Positions 1 through 7,288 of a DNA stretch of 64,000 nt are shown here, in pieces. Position 1 is the first letter of the stretch. Each line of letters opens with the position of its first letter. Position numbers and translations under genes: made by a program. Source of the stretch: Strigamia acuminata (lineage: Eukaryota; Arthropoda; Chilopoda; Geophilomorpha; Linotaeniidae); the NCBI GenBank assembly GCA_949358305.1, contig OX442317.1, positions 13,210,186 to 13,274,185 on the forward strand, written 5' to 3'. Under the pieces are notes generated by a model, which was not told the DNA's origin, made no database searches, and was given only the letters and a program-made list of their open reading frames with translations.

Positions 1-1268
1 AATAAACTTTTGATCTCATTTGACATCACAGTTGACTTAGCACAAACATCACAAGACCAATGTCTCTGAATGTTCTGAAATAGTGTTTAAACCTTAGTAG
101 AAGGCTTCAATGTAAGTTTTAGCAACATCCAAGCAATGATTTGGGAGAATAGACTTTTGATCTCATCACAGTTGACTTAGCACAAACACCACAAGACCAA
201 TGTCTCTAAATGTTCTGAAATAGTGTTTAAACCTTAGTAGACGGCTTCAATGTAAGTTTTAGCAACATCTAAGCAATGATTTGGGAGAATAGACTTTTGA
301 TCTCATCACAGTTGACTTAGCACAAACACCACAAGACCAATGTCTCTAAATGTTCTGAAATAGTGTTTAAACCTTAGTAGACGGCTTCAATGTAAGTTTT
401 AGCAACATCTAAGCAATGATTTGGGAGAATAGACTTTTGATCTCATCACAGTTGACTTAGCACAAACACCACAAGACCAATGTCTCTGAATGTTCTGAAA
501 TAGTGTTTAAACTTTAGTAGAAAGCTTTAATGTAAGTTTTAGCAACATCCAAGCAATGATTTGAAAGAATAAACTTTTGATCTCATTTGACATCACAGTT
601 GACTTAGCACAAACATCACAAGACCAATGTCTCTGAATGTTCTGAAATAGTGTTTAAACCTTAGTAGAAGGCTTCAATGTAAGTTTTAGCAACATCCAAG
701 CAATGATTTGGAAGAATAAACTTTTGATCCCATTTGACATCACAGTTGACTTAGCACAAACATCACAAGACCAATGTTTCTGAATGTTCTGAAATAGTGT
801 TCAAACCTTAGTAGAAAGCTTCAATGTAAGTTTTAGCAACATCCAAGCAATGATTTGGAAGAATAAATTTTTGATCTCATTTGACATCACAGTTGACTTA
901 GCACAAACACCACAAACCAATGTCTCTGAATATTCTGAAATAGTGTTTAAACCTTAGTAGAAGGCTTCAATGTAAGTTTTAGCAACATCCAAGCAATGAT
1001 TTGGGAAAATAGACTTTTGATCTCATCACAGTTGACTTAGCACAAACATCACAAGACCAATGTCTCTGAATGTTTTGAAATAGTGTTTAAACCTTAGTAG
1101 AAAGCTTTAATGTAAGTTTTAGCAATATCCAAGCAATGATTTGGGAGAATAGACTTTTGATCTCATCACAGTTGACTTAGCACAAACATCACAAGACCAA
1201 TGTCTCTGAATGTTCTGAAATAGTGTTTAAACCTTAGTAGAAAGCTTTAATGTAAGTTTTAGCAACAT

Positions 1269-2692
1269 CCAAGAAATGATTTGGGAAAATAGACTTTTGA
1301 TCTCATCACAGTTGACTTAGCACAAACACCACAAGACCAATGTCTCTGAATGTTCTGAAATAGTGTTTAAACCTTAGTAGAAGGCTTCAATGTTAGTTTT
1401 AGCAACATCCAAGCAATAATTTGAAACAATAAATTTTTGATCTCATTTGACATCACAGTTGACTTAGCACAAACACCACAAACCAATGTCTCTGAATGTT
1501 CTGAAATAGTGTTTAAACCTTAGTAGAAGGCTTCAATGTAAGTGTTAGCAACATCCAAGCAATAATTTGAAAGAATAAACTTTTGATCTCATTTGACATC
1601 ACAGTTGACTTAGCACAAACACCACAAACCAATGTCTCTGAATGTTCTGAAATAGTGTTTAAACCTTAGTAGAAGGCTTCAATGTAAGTTTTAGCAACAT
1701 CCAAGCAATGATTTGGGAGAATAGACTTTTGATCTCATCACAGTTGACTTAGCACAAACATCACAAGACCAATGTCTCTGAATGTTTTGAAATAGTGTTT
1801 AAACCTTAGTAGAAAGCTTTAATGTAAGTTTTAGCAACATCCAAGCAATGATTTGGGAGAATAGACTTTTGATCTCATCACAGTTGACTTAGCACAAACA
1901 TCACAAGACCAATGTCTCTGAATGTTCTGAAATAGTGTTTAAACCTTAGTAGAAAGTTTTAATGTAAGTTTTAGCAACATCCAAGAAATGATTTGGGAAA
2001 ATAGACTTTTGATCTCATCACAGTTGACTTAGCACAAACACCACAAGACCAATGTCTCTGAATGTTCTGAAATAGTGTTTAAACCTTAGTAGAAGGCTTC
2101 AATGTTAGTTTTAGCAACATCCAAGCAATAATTTGAAACAATAAATTTTTGATCTCATTTGACATCACAGTTGACTTAGCACAAACACCACAAACCAATG
2201 TCTCTGAATGTTCTGAAATAGTGTTTAAACCTTAGTAGAAGGCTTCAATGTAAGTGTTAGCAACATCCAAGCAATAATTTGAAAGAATAAACTTTTGATC
2301 TCATTTGACATCACAGTTGACTTAGCACAAACACCACAAACCAATGTCTCTGAATGTTCTGAAATAGTGTTTAAACCTTAGTAGAAGGCTTCAATGTAAG
2401 TTTTAGCAACATCCAAGCAATGATTTGGGAGAATAGACTTTTGATCTCATCACAGTTGACTTAGCACAAACATCACAAGACCAATGTCTCTGAATGTTTT
2501 GAAATAGTGTTTAAACCTTAGTAGAAAGCTTTAATGTAAGTTTTAGCAACATCCAAGCAATGATTTGGGAGAATAGACTTTTGATCTCATCACAGTTGAC
2601 TTAGCACAAACATCACAAGACCAATGTCTCTGAATGTTCTGAAATAGTGTTTAAACCTTAGTAGAAAGTTTTAATGTAAGTTTTAGCAACAT
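1269..2692. repeat. Two 712-bp higher-order repeat units (5-mers)
   Basis: The marker variant CCAAGAAATG lies at 1269, 1981, 2693, 3547 and 4259. The spacings are 712, 712, 854 and 712 bp. A spacing of 712 equals five monomers (three of 140 and two of 146 bp) and 854 equals six monomers. Units 1269-1980 and 1981-2692 carry the same ordered set of variants, for example the TGTTAG and GAAACAATAAATTT monomers. This is a real higher-order repeat, not only a monomeric array. Confidence 0.85.
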
Positions 2693-4766
2693 CCAAGAAA
2701 TGATTTGGGAAAATAGACTTTTGATCTCATCACAGTTGACTTAGCACAAACACCACAAGACCAATGTCTCTAAATGTTCTGAAATAGTGTTTAAACCTTA
2801 GTAGACGGCTTCAATGTAAGTTTTAGCAACATCCAAGCAATGATTTGGGAGAATAGACTTTTGATCTCATCACAGTTGACTTAGCACAAACACCACAAGA
2901 CCAATGTCTCTGAATGTTCTGAAATAGTGTTTAAACTTTAGTAGAAAGCTTTAATGTAAGTTTTAGCAACATCCAAGCAATGATTTGAAAGAATAAATTT
3001 TTGATCTCATTTGACATCACAGTTGACTTAGCACAAACATCACAAGACCAATGTCTCTGAATGTTCTGAAATAGTGTTTAAACCTTAGTAGAAGGCTTCA
3101 ATGTAAGTTTTAGCAACATCCAAGCAATGATTTGGAAGAATAAACTTTTGATCCCATTTGACATCACAGTTGACTTAGCACAAACATCACAAGACCAATG
3201 TTTCTGAATGTTCTGAAATAGTGTTCAAACCTTAGTAGAAAGCTTCAATGTAAGTTTTAGCAACATCCAAGCAATGATTTGGGAGAATAGACTTTTGATC
3301 TCATCACAGTTGACTTAGCACAAACATCACAAGACCAATGTCTCTGAATGTTTTGAAATAGTGTTTAAACCTTAGTAGAAAGCTTTAATGTAAGTTTTAG
3401 CAACATCCAAGCAATGATTTGGGAGAATAGACTTTTGATCTCATCACAGTTGACTTAGCACAAACATCACAAGACCAATGTCTCTGAATGTTCTGAAATA
3501 GTGTTTAAACCTTAGTAGAAAGTTTTAATGTAAGTTTTAGCAACATCCAAGAAATGATTTGGGAAAATAGACTTTTGATCTCATCACAGTTGACTTAGCA
3601 CAAACACCACAAGACCAATGTCTCTGAATGTTCTGAAATAGTGTTTAAACCTTAGTAGAAGGCTTCAATGTTAGTTTTAGCAACATCCAAGCAATAATTT
3701 GAAACAATAAATTTTTGATCTCATTTGACATCACAGTTGACTTAGCACAAACACCACAAACCAATGTCTCTGAATGTTCTGAAATAGTGTTTAAACCTTA
3801 GTAGAAGGCTTCAATGTAAGTGTTAGCAACATCCAAGCAATAATTTGAAAGAATAAACTTTTGATCTCATTTGACATCACAGTTGACTTAGCACAAACAC
3901 CACAAACCAATGTCTCTGAATGTTCTGAAATAGTGTTTAAACCTTAGTAGAAGGCTTCAATGTAAGTTTTAGCAACATCCAAGCAATGATTTGGAAGAAT
4001 AGACTTTTGATCTCATCACAGTTGACTTAGCACAAACATCACAAGACCAATGTCTCTGAATGTTTTGAAATAGTGTTTAAACCTTAGTAGAAAGCTTTAA
4101 TGTAAGTTTTAGCAACATCCAAGCAATGATTTGGGAGAATAGACTTTTGATCTCATCACAGTTGACTTAGCACAAACATCACAAGACCAATGTCTCTGAA
4201 TGTTCTGAAATAGTGTTTAAACCTTAGTAGAAAGTTTTAATGTAAGTTTTAGCAACATCCAAGAAATGATTTGGGAAAATAGACTTTTGATCTCATCACA
4301 GTTGACTTAGCACAAACACCACAAGACCAATGTCTCTAAATGTTCTGAAATAGTGTTTAAACCTTAGTAGACGGCTTCAATGTAAGTTTTAGCAACATCC
4401 AAGCAATGATTTGGGAGAATAGACTTTTGATCTCATCACAGTTGACTTAGCACAAACACCACAAGACCAATGTCTCTGAATGTTCTGAAATAGTGTTTAA
4501 ACTTTAGTAGAAAGCTTTAATGTAAGTTTTAGCAACATCCAAGCAATGATTTGAAAGAATAAACTTTTGATCTCATTTGACATCACAGTTGACTTAGCAC
4601 AAACATCACAAGACCAATGTCTCTGAATGTTCTGAAATAGTGTTTAAACCTTAGTAGAAGGCTTCAATGTAAGTTTTAGCAACATCCAAGCAATGATTTG
4701 GAAGAATAAACTTTTGATCCCATTTGACATCACAGTTGACTTAGCACAAACATCACAAGACCAATG

Positions 4767-4770
4767 TTTC
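4767..4770. repeat. Target-site duplication of E1, left copy (TTTC)
   Basis: The satellite reads ...CCAATGTTTCTGAATG... when uninterrupted. E1 is preceded by CCAATG-TTTC and followed by TTTC-TGAATG, so TTTC was duplicated on insertion. The partner copy is at 14100-14103. Confidence 0.9.
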
Positions 4771-5088
4771 TGTTGCAAACAACGTGGAAATATTTTGGAA
4801 ATTGCATTTATTACTGTGTTTTTTGTCATATTAAATATTCATAGTGTAGTAGAATTTTTGCCTAATATTTTCATTTATTGCTTTTCAGGTTTTTTCTTAT
4901 TAAAACATTGTTTTTTAGTGTTTTCAGTAATTTTAGTGTCTTTTGTGTTGATATTGCATTTTAATTTACTGTTATTTCAAGTGTTTTCAAAGCTTTGTGT
5001 CTTATTTCATTGATTTCTTATGCATTTTCATGATTTACGGCAATTTTAGGTACATTCGTCGAAGTGCAGTTCAGTTACGCTACATGCG

Positions 5089-5096
5089 TGACGTCA
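5089..5096 (+). promoter_or_regulatory. CRE palindrome TGACGTCA in LTR U3
   Basis: A perfect CREB/ATF-type palindrome within GTGACGTCATTTTTC, 319 nt into the LTR. The same 15-nt context is kept in the otherwise diverged E2 LTR (46789-46796 on the minus strand, 330 nt into that LTR). Conservation makes a functional role plausible; binding is inferred. Confidence 0.55.
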
Positions 5097-5647
5097 TTTT
5101 TCCATTACTAGTCTCGTTTCGTTAGAACTTCTAACGTTTCGTTCTATACTTTCCGAGTTGTTAAGAATTCTATTTACAATTGCTTTCTACTAATTAAAGT
5201 CTGCTCTTTCGACTGGTGTGTTTTATTATTGCCCAAGTGTTTTCGTTTCATCTGTACGAACGTTCGTTGTCGGCCACCGCATGGGCGCGGCCTATAATGT
5301 TCGGTTCGTGCGGTTTACGATCTATTTCAAAGTGTTGTGTTGAATAAATACTGTGATTTTGTGCAGGAAATAACATTTCCTAATTTTATTTAACATTCCT
5401 ATGTGGTTTTTATTAACATTCTGTGTATCTAATTTCAAATGTACTGGTTTTACCGCCAACATGACGTTCGAGGCCGCCATGTTGGAATTTATCGGTAATT
5501 CGTTTTTATTTCAATTTGTTTGCGTCGTTTATTGATTGAATTGATTATACTATTTGTTTACGATGTATTTTAACCTGAATTCTTATGTTATTTTGTGTTT
5601 TAAAGCCATTTTAAATTCAAATCTTACGGTTACGTCATCATACTTGT

Positions 5648-5662
5648 CTGTGATTGGCTATT
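5648..5662 (+). promoter_or_regulatory. Conserved CCAAT-box segment CTGTGATTGGCTATT
   Basis: Contains ATTGG, the reverse of CCAAT (NF-Y-type site). The identical 15-mer occurs in the E2 LTR at 46183-46197 (minus strand), about 194 nt upstream of the X-box in both LTRs. Confidence 0.5.
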
Positions 5663-5841
5663 GCGATCGTCTGCTACACGATCATTGTTTTGTGCATCGT
5701 TTTCATTGTTTTACTTATTGAATCGAATTGTTATGATTAGCTTTTTTATTCACTGCATTCTTGCGGTCATTTTGATATATTACAAACTGTAATCCGTGCT
5801 AATTTCACAATTTGTCAACTTTGCCTGTATTTCGTTTTCCT

Positions 5842-5859
5842 CCGTTGCCATGACAACGG
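5842..5859 (+). promoter_or_regulatory. RFX-type X-box in LTR
   Basis: CCGTTGCCATGACAACGG is a near-palindrome matching the RFX X-box pattern (GTTRCC-AT-GGYAAC). The E2 LTR has the perfect palindrome CCGTTACCATGGTAACGG at 45987-46004. It ends 424 nt before the LTR 3' end in E1 and 423 nt in E2, so position is conserved while surrounding sequence is not. Copies recur at 13658-13675 and 26020-26037. Confidence 0.6.
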
Positions 5860-5916
5860 AGAATTTTGTATCTGTATTTCGCCGCTAATCGGCTCGGCGC
5901 GTGCCATTTTCAGTAT

Positions 5917-5929
5917 TGCGCATGTGCGG
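5917..5929 (+). promoter_or_regulatory. NRF1-like motif TGCGCATGTGCGG
   Basis: Resembles the NRF1 (Drosophila Ewg) consensus YGCGCAYGCGCR with one departure. The same 13-mer occurs in the E2 LTR (45916-45928, minus strand), again about 60 nt downstream of the X-box and 35-36 nt upstream of TCAGTT. Confidence 0.5.
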
Positions 5930-5964
5930 CTCCCTTGAGGGCCAATTACATTCGTGTATTTTAT

Positions 5965-5970
5965 TCAGTT
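5965..5970 (+). promoter_or_regulatory. Putative initiator (TCAGTT), likely transcription start
   Basis: TCAGTT fits the arthropod initiator consensus TCAKTY. The E2 LTR has TCAGTT at 45876-45881 (minus strand) in the same position relative to the NRF1-like motif. I see no well-placed TATA box, so a TATA-less Inr promoter is inferred. Confidence 0.45.
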
Positions 5971-5985
5971 ATCATCTAACCGTTC

Positions 5986-5991
5986 ATTAAA
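5986..5991 (+). terminator. Putative poly(A) hexamer ATTAAA
   Basis: ATTAAA begins 21 nt after the TCAGTT start. E2 has AATAAA (45855-45860, minus strand) at exactly the same distance from its TCAGTT. The signal would sit in R, so it would be read only in the 3' LTR copy (13802-13807) if the 5' copy is ignored for being too close to the cap. This is inferred from the conserved spacing. Confidence 0.45.
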
Positions 5992-6081
5992 GAAGTTGTT
6001 GAATTTTAGCTCGTGTTTAACTTTATTTCCGCCATCTTTACCAATGTGTCGGGAGTAGTTAATCTTTTTCCCCGCTGGCTT

Positions 6082-7053
6082 ATGGATAAACAAGCACTCG
6101 GATACCTTTCAACAGTGCTCTCGATTGCTTTCTCCTCATGCAACAATGGATTCGGGAGTGATTATTGTGGTTTCCAGCACGGTTTATGTACGTACTTTGC
6201 TATACGATCATCAAATCATATTGGCGGGAATTTCAAACCGCAAATGCCCATTTCTTCTATATTCGTGTTGACCGACCGCAACATCGAATATCTAGTTTTG
6301 GTAGCCGTGACCAGGATAGCCGTTGCATTCTTTCTGTGTTTTCGTCGTGACGTCAGTGCAACGTCCGATCGTGCGTTTGGTGCGATCAACGGAATAATTT
6401 ACGTTCGCGATTCGTCGTCTGCTACAAGTAGTGTCAACGTTCAACGTGACTTCAGCCACAACGAGGACAGGTACGGCGTCGAATTTGAACAATCGTGTGC
6501 AAGCAACGGGATCTTCCGGTCGCCATATTTGGATACACAACGCGCTGCGCTGGGAAGACGATTTGCCCCTGGATTATTTGCATTTTCTTGTTTTTGGAGT
6601 TCTGTGTTTTCATTTTGGGGATTTTTATTGCATGAGGGTATTGTTTTGGGTATTCCATTGGTGTTTTTGTTGTTTCATTTGCTAGTTTTGGGGAAAATTT
6701 TAGTAAAAGTGTTTTCATATCAAATTTTGAAGTGTTTTTTCATTGCATGCTTAGTTCTCCATTATAACCGCCATAAGCGGGGGAGATTAGATTTATTTCG
6801 AGTAAAACTGACTAGTTTCAAGTTGAATGAGCTGTCAGTAGAGTCAAAATTTAATGTTAGGAGTTATTGGCGTGTTTTGTTGCAAAACGAACCGTCAATT
6901 GTTTTCAAAAGAGTTTATTGGCGTGCTTTGTTGCAAAACAAACCGTCAATTATTTTCAAAGTGTGCAGGGTAATTGTGTCACGTTTTATTTACGTACACA
7001 ATACCGCTCAAATTTTTGGTCATCCTCGATTGGCCAAACATTTGATATTCTAA
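6082..7053 (+). CDS. Candidate leader ORF of E1 (membrane-like, unknown function)
   Basis: The frame is open from 6010 to the stop at 7051-7053. The first ATG is at 6082, giving about 323 residues. It starts in U5, reads through the primer-binding site, and ends 235 nt before the polyprotein ATG. The E2 leader is open in the same register; across the diverged segment (PBS to about 6724) the length difference is 9 nt once a 1-nt PBS insertion is set aside. By eye about 40% of residues match there, including VTRI, VNVQRD, TQR and FAPG. Residues ~161-227 are strongly hydrophobic and could form several membrane segments. Residues 262-295 are two 17-residue repeats (YWR-LLQN-PSI-FK). I recognise no family. 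It could be a fortuitous frame in an AT-rich leader, so function is unproven. Confidence 0.35.
   Translation: MDKQALGYLSTVLSIAFSSCNNGFGSDYCGFQHGLCTYFAIRSSNHIGGNFKPQMPISSIFVLTDRNIEYLVLVAVTRIAVAFFLCFRRDVSATSDRAFGAINGIIYVRDSSSATSSVNVQRDFSHNEDRYGVEFEQSCASNGIFRSPYLDTQRAALGRRFAPGLFAFSCFWSSVFSFWGFLLHEGIVLGIPLVFLLFHLLVLGKILVKVFSYQILKCFFIACLVLHYNRHKRGRLDLFRVKLTSFKLNELSVESKFNVRSYWRVLLQNEPSIVFKRVYWRALLQNKPSIIFKVCRVIVSRFIYVHNTAQIFGHPRLAKHLIF
6299..6317 (+). other. Primer-binding site, tRNA-His type (with 1-nt insertion)
   Basis: TGGTAGCCGTGACCAGGAT starts 15 nt after the 5' LTR. Without the A at 6303 it is the complement of an animal tRNA-His 3' end (...ATCCTGGTCACGGCACCA). E2 has the uninterrupted version with the same 15-nt spacer. 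The tRNA-His identity is from my knowledge of Drosophila-like tRNA-His sequence. Confidence 0.75.
6864..6966 (+). repeat. Leader tandem repeat, two 51-bp units
   Basis: Two adjacent units of 51 bp (TATTGG at 6865 and 6916) differ at only a few bases. Each contains TTTGTTGCAAA as a short hairpin (GTTTTG-TTG-CAAAAC in unit 1). The period of 51 is 17 codons, so the duplication is in frame for the candidate leader ORF. E2 carries the same pair at about 52757-52858. Confidence 0.85.
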
Positions 7054-7074
7054 AATTCTCACGTGTCACCAAGG

Positions 7075-7211
7075 ACCGTGAAAATTGAGTGCTTTTTGGG
7101 GGATAAAATTAAAAGGTTTATTCTCTTTAAAGTTAAAACAAAAACCGTGAATATTGAGATATTTTTGGGGGATAAAATAAAAAGGTTTATTCTCTTAAAA
7201 ATTAAAACAAA
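7075..7211 (+). repeat. Leader tandem repeat, two ~69-bp units
   Basis: ACCGTGAA begins at 7075 and again at 7144. Both units carry the TTTTTGGGGGATAAAAT box followed by AGGTTTATTCTCTT. The G-run and AT-rich stretch lie between the leader ORF stop and the polyprotein ATG. E2 has the same pair at about 52503-52640. Confidence 0.85.
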
Positions 7212-7276
7212 GTTGAATTGTCATGCCCGTTATTATCTGTTCTTTCCAAATTTCACAGCCGAATTTTTTGTGAGAG

Positions 7277-7287
7277 AGGACAGAGAA
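7277..7287 (+). repeat. Inverted repeat arm AGGACAGAGAA next to polyprotein ATG
   Basis: This 11-mer ends one base before the ATG at 7289. Its reverse complement TTCTCTGTCCT lies at 12560-12570, between the polyprotein stop and the 3' LTR. E2 keeps the 5' arm and at least 10 nt of the 3' arm. It brackets the whole coding region and could pair in genomic RNA. Confidence 0.5.
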
Positions 7288-7288
7288 A

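Larger units (their letters stand above)
1..4770. repeat. Satellite array, left block (140/146/147-bp monomers)
   Basis: About 33 head-to-tail monomers. I phase each monomer from AATAAACTTTTGAT or AATAGACTTTTGAT. Long monomers are 147 bp, for example 1-147. Short monomers are 140 bp, for example 148-287, and lack 7 bp just after GATCTCAT. A 146-bp class reads CACAAACC instead of CACAAGACC. Hallmarks of each unit are the GTTTAAAC palindrome, the AAGCTT or AAAGCTTT stretch, and TTAGCAACATCCAAG. No open frame is maintained through the repeat, so it is not coding. The block ends exactly at the E1 insertion point. Confidence 0.97.
4771..6283 (+). repeat. 5' LTR of E1
   Basis: Direct repeat of 12587-14099, 1513 bp, with TG...CA ends inside the 6-bp inverted termini TGTTGC/GCAACA. 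Comparison with the diverged LTR of E2 points to a promoter and 3'-end cluster at 5842-5991. If the TCAGTT at 5965 is the start site, U3 is about 1.2 kb and R plus U5 about 0.32 kb. Confidence 0.96.

Noticed and set aside
1-4770. Regularly spaced direct repeats resembling a CRISPR array
   Set aside because: Units are contiguous near-identical 140-147 bp monomers with no unique spacers, in a eukaryotic setting; it is satellite DNA.
4693-5013. 106-codon open frame across the satellite/LTR boundary
   Set aside because: It begins in satellite and runs into U3; a chance fusion at an insertion junction. The same LTR part gives a 72-codon frame at the other LTRs.
5293-5348. TATAAT (5293) and AATAAA (5343) in U3 as promoter and poly(A) site
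   Set aside because: They are only ~50 bp apart, and I found no counterparts in the E2 LTR, whereas the TCAGTT/poly(A) pair near 5965-5991 is conserved in spacing.
6013-6081. GTG start for the leader ORF at 6013
   Set aside because: Eukaryotic initiation at GTG is not expected; the first ATG (6082) was used, with the upstream open codons only noted.
7100-7200. Possible kinship of leader AGAATAAAC/GGTTTATTCTC with satellite AAGAATAAACTTTTGAT
   Set aside because: The similarity is limited to about 10 AT-rich bases and does not extend; chance is the simpler explanation.
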